DNA of 64,000 nt, from contig JANWIJ010000035.1 of assembly GCA_025449935.1 (NCBI GenBank), positions 26,169-90,168 of the forward strand, read 5' to 3'. The stretch comes from Chitinophagaceae bacterium (GTDB lineage Bacteria > Bacteroidota > Bacteroidia > Chitinophagales > Chitinophagaceae). Below, in pieces: positions 26,245-34,673 of the stretch; the first letter of the stretch is position 1; each line of letters starts with the position of its first letter. The position numbers were made by a program, and so were the translations under genes. The notes beneath the pieces were generated by a model, which made no database searches, was not told the origin of the DNA, and worked only from the letters and a program-made list of their open reading frames with translations.

Positions 26245-27129
26245 ATGAAGAAGGTTAAAGATTATTTACAGCTGGTCAAGCTTTCGCTGAGTATCATGGT
26301 AGTGTTCAGTAGTGTCATCAGTTTTATGCTGACAAAAGGATATGACGCGTACGAGGACAAATTATTCAGGATACTAATGCTCTTTGCAGGTGGGATGCTG
26401 GTAACAGGCAGTGCTAACGCAATTAACCAGGTAGTTGAAAAAGATACCGATGCGATGATGAAGCGAACGGCGAAAAGACCGGTTGCTGCGGGTCGCATGA
26501 GTGTCACAGAAGGATGGGCATTCGCCATCATTACCGGTGCAGCCGGTGTGCTGGTACTGGGAAACTATTTCAACTGGCTGGCAGCGGGATTGGCAGTGTT
26601 TAGTTTGTTCCTGTACGCATTTATTTATACGCCGTTGAAGAAAGTAAACTCAATCGCCGTATTGGTAGGTGCAGTTCCGGGAGCCTTACCCTGTTTGATC
26701 GGCTGGGCAGCCGGTGAAAATAACCTGGGAATGGGTGGCTGGATTTTGTTTGCGTTTCAATTCTTCTGGCAGTTCCCGCATTTCTGGGCAATTGCCTGGG
26801 TGGCGCACAGGGATTATTCTACGGCGGGTTTCAAATTGTTGCCCGCAGAAGAAGGGCCGACAAAATTCACAGCGATGCAGACAATTGCTTATTCGCTGAT
26901 CCTGGTGCCGGTTACCCTGTTGCCTTTTTTCACGGGGATGTGCAGTTATGCAGGCACCCGCGGAATGGTCGCGGTTGGATTGGTATTGCTGGCCAATGTA
27001 TTTATGACCTGGCGCTGTGTGAACCTGTATAATAAGATGGATGTATCATCGGCCAGGAAAGTGATGTTTGGCAGCTATATGTATTTACCGGTGGTGATGC
27101 TGGCCTGGTTACTGAGTAAAGCTGTTTGA
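26245..27129 (+). CDS. ctaB: Protoheme IX farnesyltransferase (heme O synthase)
   Basis: 294 aa UbiA-family membrane prenyltransferase that converts heme B to heme O. The first Asp-rich motif is NAINQVVEKDTDAMMKRT followed by KRPVAAGRMS. The second conserved site is DYSTAGFKLLPAEEG. Nine or so helices. It supplies heme for the oxidase encoded around it. ctaA at 61113 would make heme A. Confidence 0.95.
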   Translation: MKKVKDYLQLVKLSLSIMVVFSSVISFMLTKGYDAYEDKLFRILMLFAGGMLVTGSANAINQVVEKDTDAMMKRTAKRPVAAGRMSVTEGWAFAIITGAAGVLVLGNYFNWLAAGLAVFSLFLYAFIYTPLKKVNSIAVLVGAVPGALPCLIGWAAGENNLGMGGWILFAFQFFWQFPHFWAIAWVAHRDYSTAGFKLLPAEEGPTKFTAMQTIAYSLILVPVTLLPFFTGMCSYAGTRGMVAVGLVLLANVFMTWRCVNLYNKMDVSSARKVMFGSYMYLPVVMLAWLLSKAV

Positions 27130-27154
27130 AAATATTCATAAATTCCAGAATGAA

Positions 27155-27168
27155 AAATTCCAAATTCC
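27155..27168 (+). repeat. Left arm of 14-bp inverted repeat flanking the four-helix-bundle gene
   Basis: AAATTCCAAATTCC, ending directly before the ATG at 27169. Its exact reverse complement is at 27566-27579. Confidence 0.6.
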
Positions 27169-27536
27169 ATGTTTGGGCATGCATTAGAGGAGAGATGTTT
27201 TCAATTCGCAAAGAGGATCCGGACATTTTCCAGGAAATTGAAGAAGGATGTGGAAAATATTCAGGATATCAAACAATTAGTAAGAGCCAGTGCATCGGTA
27301 GGTGCAAATTATATCGAGGCAAATGAGCATGTGGGCCCTGCAGATTTAAAATACCGGATCCGCATTAGCAGGAAGGAAGCGAAAGAAGTAATGCATTTTT
27401 TGGGATTAGTTGAAGTGTTTGGCAATAATGAACTGGAAGCAGAAAAGGGTTTTTTGATAGACGAGGCAGACCAGTTAAGGAAAATTTCTCGGCCATGCTC
27501 AATAAACTGGAAAATAGGAAAGAGACTGTTTTGTGA
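27169..27536 (+). pseudogene. Four-helix-bundle (S23/IVP-like) gene, frameshifted near its 3' end
   Basis: The N-terminal 105 codons read as a good family member: LEERCFQFAKRIRTF, IQDIKQLVRASASVGANYIEAN, RISRKEAKEVMHFLGL and FLIDEADQLRKI. The family normally continues KIFSAI. Here the frame reads KISRPCS instead, and adding one T to the run near 27485-27487 restores KIFSAMLNKLENRKETVL and a stop at 27534-27536. A one-base deletion or a sequencing error is therefore likely. The unshifted frame would end at 27543. The family binds RNA or nucleic acid in some members, but its role is unsettled. It interrupts the oxidase operon. Confidence 0.7.
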
Positions 27537-27563
27537 CTTATAATCTGATTTAGGATTAGGAGT

Positions 27564-27635
27564 TTGGAATTTGGAATTTGTTGTTTGGAATTTAGAATTT
27601 GTTATTTGGAATTTAATATTTAGGATTTCGATTTT
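27564..27635 (+). repeat. AT-rich TTTGGAATTT repeat tract
   Basis: Four or more tandem, imperfect copies of a unit like TTTGGAATTT(GTTG), including the 14-bp right arm (27566-27579) that mirrors 27155-27168. Related TTGGAATTT strings occur in the actB-actC (about 19050-19075) and actF-coxB (about 23195-23205) spacers. Confidence 0.6.
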
Positions 27636-27648
27636 TAATGAGCCATAT

Positions 27649-28224
27649 ATGAGTGTAAGCATTGTGAGTAATCAACAACGAAAGAAAATACACCCCCACA
27701 AGTTTACCATGTGGGTAGCTATCGGAAGCATTGTGATGATGTTTGCAGGGTTGACCAGTGCTTTTATTGTGAAAAGTAACCAGGTAAACTGGAAAACGGT
27801 GGCCCTGCCAAAAGTATTCTGGATATCTACGGCGGTTATAATCGCGAGCAGTATCACGGTGCAGATGGCATTGAGATCTTTTAAGAACAGGGAAATGAAT
27901 CAATACCGGTTGCTGATTGGTTTAACACTGGTTTTGGGTGCAGCCTTTGTTGTATTGCAATGGATGGGCTTTAACGAACTGTGGGCACAGCAGATCACGT
28001 TTAAAGGTTCGGGAGCAGGACAATTCCTGTATGTAATCTTTGGTCTGCATGCTATGCATGTGATAGGGGGGGTGGTGGCGTTGATCGTCATGTTTATCAA
28101 AGCCTATGCCGGGAAGACAAAACTATACAGTTCAGTTCCAGTCGAAGTGGTGGCGACCTACTGGCATTTTGTGGATGCTTTATGGATTTATTTGCTCGTA
28201 TTTTTCCTGGTAATCGGGGGCTGA
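27649..28224 (+). CDS. Cytochrome c oxidase subunit III-like protein (short, five helices)
   Basis: 191 aa from the ATG at 27649 (the open frame upstream is the AT-rich repeat tract). MSVSIVSNQQRKKIHPHKFTMW leads into five membrane helices. FGLHAMHVIGGVVALIVMF and VEVVATYWHFVDALWIYLLVFF are the hallmark subunit III segments (HVxGG, YWHFVDxxW). Bacteroidota oxidase operons often carry two subunit III-type genes, and this is the shorter one. Confidence 0.9.
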   Translation: MSVSIVSNQQRKKIHPHKFTMWVAIGSIVMMFAGLTSAFIVKSNQVNWKTVALPKVFWISTAVIIASSITVQMALRSFKNREMNQYRLLIGLTLVLGAAFVVLQWMGFNELWAQQITFKGSGAGQFLYVIFGLHAMHVIGGVVALIVMFIKAYAGKTKLYSSVPVEVVATYWHFVDALWIYLLVFFLVIGG

Positions 28225-28269
28225 TAAATAGAAACGAATAATTGAAATAAGTAAAACCTGACAACTGAC

Positions 28270-29154
28270 ATGTCTACAACAGCAACAACACATCAGACCA
28301 AATGGTGGAGCGGCGGCAAAAGCCCGTTTAACCTGGAGTATGGTAAATTGATGATGTGGTATTTCCTGATGAGTGACGCTTTTACATTCGGCGCATTCCT
28401 TATATCTTATGGTTCTATCCGGTTCAGCCAGAACTTCTGGCCCGATCCCAACGTGGTGTTCAACGCGTTTCCCGGCGCCGGGCATGCCAATCTTCCACTG
28501 GCTTTTGTAAGTGTAATGACTTTCATACTGATCATCAGTTCCGTGACCATGGTATTGGCGGTTCACGCGGGACATAATGGAGATAAGCGGGGAGTAATGA
28601 AATGGCTGGCCTGGACGATCGTGGGAGGACTTGCGTTCCTCGGTTGCCAGGCGTGGGAATGGCATCACCTGATCACGGGCCAGCATGCTGTGCTTGCGGA
28701 TGGCGCAATTGAAATGATCGGCCAGACCACCCGCACTAATCCATGGGGAGACCTGGTGCACAATACTTCAGCCATCACGGCAGCATTGAATAACTCATCG
28801 CATGAGACACTGGTTCACCTGGCGCATGAATATCCCAGGGAAGGAACTGCAGCATCACTTGATGCCCTGGAAAAAATGACCAACGGGCAGCTGGCAGGAA
28901 TGGTAGACGTGGCACATGCGCATATCCGGGAAAAAGGGCCAATCGCGTTTGGCGGTTATTTCTATGGCATCACGGGTTTTCATGGCTTCCATGTATTTTC
29001 CGGGGTTATCATTAATACGATAATGCTGCTGATGACGCAGAAAAATGTTTTCCAGAACAGGGGTCACTACCTGATGATTGAAAAGGCCGGGTTATACTGG
29101 CACTTTGTGGACCTGGTATGGGTATTTGTATTCCTTTGTTTCTATTTGATTTAA
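28270..29154 (+). CDS. coxC: Cytochrome c oxidase subunit III
   Basis: 294 aa. Helices begin near residue 25 (LMMWYFLMSDAFTFGAFLIS). FLGCQAWEWHHLI contains the conserved Glu region. YFYGITGFHGFHVFSGVIIN and KAGLYWHFVDLVWVFVFLCFYLI close the protein. About 70 hydrophilic residues (roughly 142-210) between the fourth and fifth helices form an extramembrane insertion longer than in mitochondrial-type subunit III. Confidence 0.93.
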   Translation: MSTTATTHQTKWWSGGKSPFNLEYGKLMMWYFLMSDAFTFGAFLISYGSIRFSQNFWPDPNVVFNAFPGAGHANLPLAFVSVMTFILIISSVTMVLAVHAGHNGDKRGVMKWLAWTIVGGLAFLGCQAWEWHHLITGQHAVLADGAIEMIGQTTRTNPWGDLVHNTSAITAALNNSSHETLVHLAHEYPREGTAASLDALEKMTNGQLAGMVDVAHAHIREKGPIAFGGYFYGITGFHGFHVFSGVIINTIMLLMTQKNVFQNRGHYLMIEKAGLYWHFVDLVWVFVFLCFYLI

Positions 29155-29189
29155 AGACCTGGCGATTAAAAATTTGTAATTTATCACTT

Positions 29190-29645
29190 ATGCAACATCC
29201 CGCTTTTGAAGAAGTAACGGTTCACCAGCATCATGCTGACGATGCTACATTTAAGAAGAAGGTAAGGAAGACAACGATCCTGCTCTCGGTGATAACAGTG
29301 ATTGAACTGGCAATAGGCCTGAGTATCTACACCCTTCACAAAGGAGAAAACCCCAGTGCCCTCCTGATATTGATGTTTAAGGGAATGGTTTGCATCCTCA
29401 CGCTCGCGAAAGCTTATTATATTGTTTCTGTATTCATGCACCTGGGAGATGAGATCAGGAATATGATCATGACTATCGTGGTTCCCCTGATGTTGTTTGT
29501 GTGGTTTATTGCCGCGTTTATCTGGGATGGCAATTCATATAAAAACCTCCGGAATAAATACGACCAGCATTTTAAAGAAACAACCATGCCGGCAAAACAT
29601 CGTCCTGCAGATACCACGGAAGTGAAGAAAAGCGGAAAAGAATAA
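29190..29645 (+). CDS. Cytochrome c oxidase subunit IV family protein
   Basis: 151 aa from the ATG at 29190. Three helices: TTILLSVITVIELAIGLSIY, MFKGMVCILTLAKAYYIVSVFMHL and MTIVVPLMLFVWFIAAFIWDG. The pattern AKAYYIVSVFMHLGDE matches prokaryotic COX4 (CtaF/CyoD-like) subunits, which support oxidase assembly or stability. Last structural gene before the SCO/DUF420 assembly pair. Confidence 0.9.
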   Translation: MQHPAFEEVTVHQHHADDATFKKKVRKTTILLSVITVIELAIGLSIYTLHKGENPSALLILMFKGMVCILTLAKAYYIVSVFMHLGDEIRNMIMTIVVPLMLFVWFIAAFIWDGNSYKNLRNKYDQHFKETTMPAKHRPADTTEVKKSGKE

Positions 29646-29673
29646 TTGTAGTTGGAATTAAATTTATCAAACC

Positions 29674-29724
29674 AAAACCACCGGACCGGCCACCTGTTGT
29701 CAGGGAAACGGTTGGGTGGTTTTT
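29674..29724 (+). terminator. Candidate hairpin between COX4 and SCO genes
   Basis: AAAACCACC (29674-29682) pairs with GGTGGTTTT (29715-29723), with a GC-rich 32-base interior and a T run after it. It resembles an intrinsic terminator, but the SCO gene starts only 16 bases later, so it may only attenuate. Confidence 0.45.
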
Positions 29725-29739
29725 CTTTAGCGGATAAAC

Positions 29740-30537
29740 GTGAATAAGACAGCACTATACGCGGTGATGCTGGCCATCCTGCTGCCATTAACAGCTTACT
29801 TTATTGTAAAATGGAGAAGCGATAAAAATGTGCTGATGCCACGCCATTACCTCCCCGATTCAATCCAGGTTGTCACCAAAGGCGGTAAAAGAGTGTCCGA
29901 TACGGTCTGGCACCGGGTGGGCGATTTTTCATTGGTAAACCAGGAAGGGAAACAGGTTACGCTGGATAGCCTGAAGGGGAAGATAATAATCGCTGATTTC
30001 TTTTTTACGCGTTGCCCGACGATCTGTCCTGTTATGACGATGAACATGAAAAGATTGGCGGAGTCCATTCATAATGGTAAACGCGTAGGGGATAAAACAA
30101 ATAAGCTGGTTCATTTCCTTTCTTTCAGTATTGACCCGGAAAGGGATTCGGTGGAACGGTTGAAGTACTGGGCCAACAGGTTCCAGGTAAACCCCGACCA
30201 ATGGTGGTTGCTCACGGGCGACAAGAAGACGATATACAACCTGGCCATCAACGAAATGAAAATCGGGCTTGAAGATGGTGAGGGGATTGATACCAACTTT
30301 ATACACAGCGATAAATTCATATTGATCGACAGTAACCGTCATGTAAGGGGTTATTACAGCGGGCTGGACCCCCTGGCACTTGGCAAGCTTTCCGAAGACC
30401 TGGTGATGCTGACCATGGAAAAGGATCCAAACAGGAAAAGTTTTTTTGCAGGCAAACTGCTGGTGATCGCCGTGGTTTTCCTGTTAGCCATTTTTGGTGT
30501 TGGCTTATTATTATACCTGCTGAGAAAAAAAACCTGA
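29740..30537 (+). CDS. SCO1/SenC family copper chaperone
   Basis: 265 aa from a GTG at 29740. N-terminal anchor (YAVMLAILLPLTAYFIV), thioredoxin-like domain with the copper-binding RCPTICPVM motif (CxxxC) and the distal His in NFIHSDKFILID. A second hydrophobic helix lies at the C-terminus (LLVIAVVFLLAIFGVGLLLYLL), giving two membrane anchors. Delivers copper to the CuA site of the oxidase encoded upstream. 3 bases from the DUF420 gene. Confidence 0.93.
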   Translation: MNKTALYAVMLAILLPLTAYFIVKWRSDKNVLMPRHYLPDSIQVVTKGGKRVSDTVWHRVGDFSLVNQEGKQVTLDSLKGKIIIADFFFTRCPTICPVMTMNMKRLAESIHNGKRVGDKTNKLVHFLSFSIDPERDSVERLKYWANRFQVNPDQWWLLTGDKKTIYNLAINEMKIGLEDGEGIDTNFIHSDKFILIDSNRHVRGYYSGLDPLALGKLSEDLVMLTMEKDPNRKSFFAGKLLVIAVVFLLAIFGVGLLLYLLRKKT

Positions 30538-30540
30538 TAT

Positions 30541-31125
30541 ATGTTAGAGGCCGTTTGGAAAAAGAATGATAAGAAAGCAAGAACACTGATCTTCCTGTTT
30601 TCTGCCATTGTATTTGCCGCTATCATGGTACTGGGCCGGGTAAAACTGGATGTAAACCCGGGATTTGATATACACCTGTTTGCCAAAGCCAACGCAGTGA
30701 TCAATTCCCTGGTGGCGGTATTACTGGTCGCGGCGCTCGTAGCAGTGAAAATAAAAAAATATAGGCTGCATAGGAACCTGATGCTGGCAGCCATGTTGTT
30801 GTCCATTCTTTTCCTGGCCAGTTATATCTGTCACCATTTATTTGCGGGGGAAACCAGGTTCGGGGATACAGATCATGATGGTATCATAACGGAAATAGAA
30901 AAAACGGCGGTTGGCAGCAGCCGGATAATTTATTATATTTTACTGGGCACACATATTCCTTTAGCAGGGATTATTCTTCCTTTTATATTGTTCTCTGCCT
31001 ACCGGGGATTGACCGGTGAATTTGAGAAGCACAAAAAACTGGTCCGGATCACCTGGCCTGTTTGGTTTTATGTGGCCGTCACCGGTGTAGTGGTTTACCG
31101 GATGATCAGCCCGTATTATCATTAA
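30541..31125 (+). CDS. DUF420 membrane protein (CtaM/YozB-like)
   Basis: 194 aa with about five helices. Conserved features include NAVINSLVAVLLVAALVAVK, HRNLMLAAMLLSILFLASYICHH, GTHIPLAGIILPF and KKLVRITWPVWFYVAVTGVVVY. DUF420 proteins are usually found next to oxidase and SCO genes and are associated with oxidase assembly in Firmicutes. The genetic context here agrees. Confidence 0.9.
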   Translation: MLEAVWKKNDKKARTLIFLFSAIVFAAIMVLGRVKLDVNPGFDIHLFAKANAVINSLVAVLLVAALVAVKIKKYRLHRNLMLAAMLLSILFLASYICHHLFAGETRFGDTDHDGIITEIEKTAVGSSRIIYYILLGTHIPLAGIILPFILFSAYRGLTGEFEKHKKLVRITWPVWFYVAVTGVVVYRMISPYYH

Positions 31126-31200
31126 CGGTTGTATCTTTCTGAAACGGCAGTCAGCGGGTGGCCCCGGCTGCATAAATATCATCACCGAAACAAATAAGGC

Positions 31201-32655
31201 ATGAACTGGGACTGGAGTATTCTTATCTGGATTATTTACGTGGGCGTGCTGGTGGCGGTTTGTCTCCGCGTGATCTATGAAACCAGGAGCAGCAGCAAAA
31301 CCATGGCTTACCTGATGCTCTGCATTTTTGTTCCTGTGTTTGGAATAATATTTTACCTGCTGTTTGGGGTGAATTACTGGAGAAAGAAATTGTACGACAA
31401 GAAAATGACGAAGGATGAAAAGATGCTTGCAGCTTTGAAAAACGAGATCAGCTTATATACAGAAGCGACTGTTCAGAAAAAGGATGTGCTGGGGGAGGAA
31501 AATATGGAACTGGCGGCCATGCTGATCAAAGACCTGCACAGCCCGCTAACCCGGAGAAACCGGGTAAAATTATTGGTGAACGGAGAAGAAAAATTTCCGG
31601 AGTTGCTGGAAGCGTTGAAACAGGCCAGGCACCATATCCACCTGGAGTATTATATATATGAACAGGATGAGATCGGCATGGCGATCATTGAACTGCTGAT
31701 ACAAAAAGCCCGGGAGGGGGTGCAGGTACGTTTTATTTATGACGATTTTGGCAGCCCCTCTATCAAAAAAAAGATTGAAAGAAGAATGCGGGACGCGGGA
31801 ATTGAGGTTCACCCGTTTCATAAAGTTCATTTTTACTTATTGGCTAACAGGATCAATTACCGGAATCACCGGAAAATAATCGTGATTGACGGGCAAACCG
31901 CTTTTGTCGGGGGCATTAATGTAAGTGACAAATACATTAATAGCAATAAAAAAAACAAACTCTACTGGCGGGACACGCATTTGCGTATTGATGGCCCGGG
32001 GGTTTACTACCTGCAATATCTTTTTATCTCCGACTGGAATTTTTGCTGCCCCCGCTCGCTCAAGCCCGAACAACTTCATTTTACACCCAATAAAACCATT
32101 AAAGAAGACACCTACCTGCAGGTAGCAGCCAGTGGACCGGATTCCTTACAACCTTCCGTAATGTTTTCGATCCTGCAGGCTATCTACCTGGCCAAAGAAG
32201 AAATACTGATCACCACGCCTTATTTTATTCCGGGCGACAGTATCCTGGAAGCATTGCGGATCGCCGCCTTAAGCGGGCTGTCGGTTAAGTTACTGGTACC
32301 GGGTATTTGCGATTCAAAATTTGTGAATGCGGCTTCCAAATCTCATTACGCTGAGCTTCTCCTGGCCGGTGTAGAGATCTATATGTACCAGAAAGGATTT
32401 GTGCATGCCAAGACGCTGGTAACAGATAATTTACTCTCCATTATCGGCACTGCCAATATGGACCACCGGAGTTTTGAGCTGAATTTTGAAGTAAATGTCA
32501 TCCTCTATGACAAACCATTTGCCACAAAAATGCGCAATGTTTTTTTTGAAGACCTGAAACATGCTGAGAAAATAAATGCCGATCGCTGGTATAAACGCCC
32601 AGCTCATGAACAGTTCCCGGAAAGAATAGCCAGGCTGTTTTCGCCGGTGATGTAG
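31201..32655 (+). CDS. cls: Cardiolipin synthase
   Basis: 484 aa phospholipase D-family enzyme, condensing two phosphatidylglycerols. Two N-terminal membrane helices (ILIWIIYVGVLVAVCLRV; LMLCIFVPVFGIIFYLLFGV) are followed by two HKD motifs: NHRKIIVIDGQTAFVGGIN and HAKTLVTDNLLSIIGTANMD. Length and layout match bacterial ClsA. Followed by a strong terminator shared with the opposing CHRD gene. Confidence 0.95.
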   Translation: MNWDWSILIWIIYVGVLVAVCLRVIYETRSSSKTMAYLMLCIFVPVFGIIFYLLFGVNYWRKKLYDKKMTKDEKMLAALKNEISLYTEATVQKKDVLGEENMELAAMLIKDLHSPLTRRNRVKLLVNGEEKFPELLEALKQARHHIHLEYYIYEQDEIGMAIIELLIQKAREGVQVRFIYDDFGSPSIKKKIERRMRDAGIEVHPFHKVHFYLLANRINYRNHRKIIVIDGQTAFVGGINVSDKYINSNKKNKLYWRDTHLRIDGPGVYYLQYLFISDWNFCCPRSLKPEQLHFTPNKTIKEDTYLQVAASGPDSLQPSVMFSILQAIYLAKEEILITTPYFIPGDSILEALRIAALSGLSVKLLVPGICDSKFVNAASKSHYAELLLAGVEIYMYQKGFVHAKTLVTDNLLSIIGTANMDHRSFELNFEVNVILYDKPFATKMRNVFFEDLKHAEKINADRWYKRPAHEQFPERIARLFSPVM

Positions 32656-32671
32656 CGCTACTGTAAAAACA

Positions 32672-32700
32672 AAAGCCTGCTGTTAACAGGCTTTGTCTTT
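32672..32700. terminator. Terminator between cls and the CHRD gene
   Basis: AAAGCCTG (32672-32679) and CAGGCTTT (32687-32694) with a 7-base loop, followed by GTCTTT. The A-rich left flank gives a U run on the other strand, so it can serve both convergent genes. Confidence 0.8.
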
Positions 32701-32723
32701 AATGATGTCCCAAACTCAATCCA

Positions 32724-33206
32724 TTAATTGCCGGTTGTTGCTATCTGTCCCCTTATTTCACCATTCGGGTTTAAAAGGGTATGCAGGTTGTAATAGAGTT
32801 TACCCGAAAGCAAATGCGCTTCTGTTGAATCCGCCAGTACAAGTGTTCCGCCGGCCGTGCCATTAATTCCATTGGTTGCGATCATCAGCGAATGAACCAC
32901 ATCCGCATTCACTCCCGCGGTAGCGGGTCCATGAATATGCGCGCCGGTTACCACATCAGACAGGCCATTCCAGTTGACTGTATAGGTCAGCGTATTATTG
33001 CGTGCATCATAATTGCCGCTCAGGGTAGCGGTACCGGATCCTGCTACAGCAGGAACTTCCTGGCTGCCCGAAGCATTACCGCTGACAGCGTACTGGTTGT
33101 CATTCACGTCATCGTTCTTGTCACAGGCAGTGAAAATAAATGCGGTTGATAAAGCTGCCGCTGTAAAAAAAGTTTTTAAAGTGTTTTTTGTTTTCATGAG
33201 TATCAT
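32724..33206 (-). CDS. CHRD domain lipoprotein
   Basis: 160 aa. The first Met codon may be MILMKTK or MKTK three codons later. AALSTAFIFTAC is a lipoprotein signal with Cys at about residue 28. The remainder (residues 40-158) is one CHRD domain: SGSQEVPAVAGSGTATLSG, LTYTVNWNGLSD, GAHIHGPA and LYYNLHTLLNPNGEIRGQI. The conserved His pairs are all present. The domain was named from chordin. Its role in bacteria is unknown, and the protein is probably surface- or periplasm-anchored. Confidence 0.9.
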   Translation of the reverse strand: MILMKTKNTLKTFFTAAALSTAFIFTACDKNDDVNDNQYAVSGNASGSQEVPAVAGSGTATLSGNYDARNNTLTYTVNWNGLSDVVTGAHIHGPATAGVNADVVHSLMIATNGINGTAGGTLVLADSTEAHLLSGKLYYNLHTLLNPNGEIRGQIATTGN

Positions 33207-33277
33207 TTTGAATGAATAAAATGTTTCCGGTAAAGAGTTTCCAAAAATGCTACCAACTCATGAATTGTGGAAAACTA

Positions 33278-33303
33278 TTAATGGGGTAATTACACCCCAT
33301 TAA
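33278..33303. promoter_or_regulatory. Perfect 10-bp inverted repeat upstream of the CHRD gene
   Basis: TTAATGGGGT, six-base spacer AATTAC, then ACCCCATTAA. It is 72 bases upstream of the CHRD start and 45 bases past the alkyltransferase-like gene stop on the same strand. It could be an operator or, less likely (no U run), a terminator. Confidence 0.45.
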
Positions 33304-33348
33304 AGTATTAAGAATATCAGTAATAAAGATTCCGGTAAAGAAATAAAA

Positions 33349-33738
33349 TTAAAATCCCAGTTCCTGCACGGGATCCCAAAATAATTTTTTGAAATCCTGT
33401 ACCTGGTCATCTTTTATTTTGATGCCTTCTTTCTTCAATAATTTTTCCATCATACCGGGAGGAGAGAAATGATGTTTGCCGCTTAACATGCCGATCCGGT
33501 TAACCACGCGGTGAGCCGGGACTTTTGGCCGAACCCTTCCGGCACCGTTCATGGCCCAGCCAACCAGGCGGGCCGAAGATTTGGTGCCCAGGCTTGCAGC
33601 AATAGCTCCATAAGATGTGACGCGTCCTTTGGGTATTTGCCTGGCCACTTCGAATACGAGTTCAAAAAAATTTTCATCTCTTTTGCCCGATGGCTTTAAA
33701 GGTTTTATTTTTTCCGGGGCTCTTTTTTTTGCAGGCAT
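33349..33738 (-). CDS. Alkyltransferase-like protein (MGMT family without active Cys)
   Basis: 129 aa, matching the DNA-binding C-terminal domain of O6-methylguanine-DNA methyltransferase: FFELVFEVARQIPKGRVTSYG, ARLVGWAMNGAG and the Asn-containing VNRIGMLSG. The active-site PCHR is replaced by PAHR (VPAHRVVN), so it cannot accept an alkyl group. Such proteins bind O6-alkylguanine and recruit nucleotide excision repair in characterised cases. A basic N-terminal tail (MPAKKRAPEKIKPLK) precedes the domain. Confidence 0.9.
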   Translation of the reverse strand: MPAKKRAPEKIKPLKPSGKRDENFFELVFEVARQIPKGRVTSYGAIAASLGTKSSARLVGWAMNGAGRVRPKVPAHRVVNRIGMLSGKHHFSPPGMMEKLLKKEGIKIKDDQVQDFKKLFWDPVQELGF

Positions 33739-33753
33739 GGCATAAAGGTAAAT

Positions 33754-33942
33754 CTATTTATTGTTTTGTTTTTCCTGCAACAGCAGCGATCTTTTTGGTT
33801 CGGGTACATTTTCATATTCGTAGGGGCAGTGCTTGCAACCATTCCCGCAGCAATAACCTTTTTCCAGGTGATACTGCTCTGTCAGCACAATATATCCCTC
33901 ATCATTTATATAATAATGAACACCTTCAGTCAGGTCTTTCAT
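33754..33942 (-). CDS. DUF5522 small cysteine-rich protein
   Basis: 62 aa. GYIVLTEQYHLEKGYCCGNG followed by CKHCPY matches DUF5522 as I recall it. Four Cys (CC, C, C) and a His may bind a metal. Its 5' end overlaps the 3' end of trmB by 17 bases on the same strand, indicating co-transcription. Function unknown. Confidence 0.85.
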   Translation of the reverse strand: MKDLTEGVHYYINDEGYIVLTEQYHLEKGYCCGNGCKHCPYEYENVPEPKRSLLLQEKQNNK

Positions 33943-34636
33943 ATTCCCTTATTTTTTCTTTGAGGTCATGATCTATTTCTTTACCGGGGAGTTTTCCCGG
34001 CAGCGAGAAACATAAATAATGGACACGGTTACTGCCGGCTATGTCCAGTGATTCGTAGTGAGTCTTTATTTTTAACTCCGCGGCAGTCTCCGCTTGCTGG
34101 TATACATGGTCAATATCGATGACGATGGTACAATTATACATTCCGATAACTGTTTTTGTAAAACGGTAAAGGTCAGGGCTATCCGTTTTCAGGTGTATAA
34201 AACCACCCGGTGCCAGGAATTGTTGATAGAGCCGCAAAAATTTTGGATGGGTAAGTCTTTTTTTTGCTTTGGAAAACCGCAGCTGGGGATCGGGAAATGT
34301 AATCCAGATCTGGGATACTTCATCTTTGGCAAAATAATCAATTACCTGGTCTATCTGGGTTCTCAGGAAGGCAACATTATAGAGATTATCCTGCAAAGCC
34401 TTTTTAGCGCCTACCCAGATCCGGTTGCCTTTGAGGTCAACGCCTATAAAATTTCTGCCGGGATATAATTTTCCCATACCGACAGCGTATTCACCTTTTC
34501 CGCAAGCGAGCTCGAGGGTGATCGGGTGATCATTTTTGAAAAAATTATTCCAGTTCCCCCGGATGTTTTTTGGGAATTGTAAGACATTGGAAAATGTATC
34601 CAGCTCAGCAAAGCGTTGTAATTTTTTCTGACCCAT
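33926..34636 (-). CDS. trmB: tRNA (guanine-N7)-methyltransferase TrmB
   Basis: The likely start is the Met of MGQKKLQRFAEL (236 aa). A further ATG 21 bases upstream would add seven residues. SAM-binding motif LELACGKGEYAVGMGKLYPG, acidic motif FIGVDLKGNRIW, and the conserved ITFPDPQLRFSKAKKRLTHP catalytic region. Modifies G46 in the tRNA variable loop. Confidence 0.94.
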   Translation of the reverse strand: MGQKKLQRFAELDTFSNVLQFPKNIRGNWNNFFKNDHPITLELACGKGEYAVGMGKLYPGRNFIGVDLKGNRIWVGAKKALQDNLYNVAFLRTQIDQVIDYFAKDEVSQIWITFPDPQLRFSKAKKRLTHPKFLRLYQQFLAPGGFIHLKTDSPDLYRFTKTVIGMYNCTIVIDIDHVYQQAETAAELKIKTHYESLDIAGSNRVHYLCFSLPGKLPGKEIDHDLKEKIREYERPD

Positions 34637-34673
34637 GATTGCCAAAGGTAAGATCACGGGGCTTTCTGATGGG

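Noticed and set aside
27126..27326. Separate 66-codon gene beginning MKNSKFHVW
   Set aside because: It overlaps the four-helix-bundle gene in another frame, and its first residues are a translation of the AT-rich inverted repeat.
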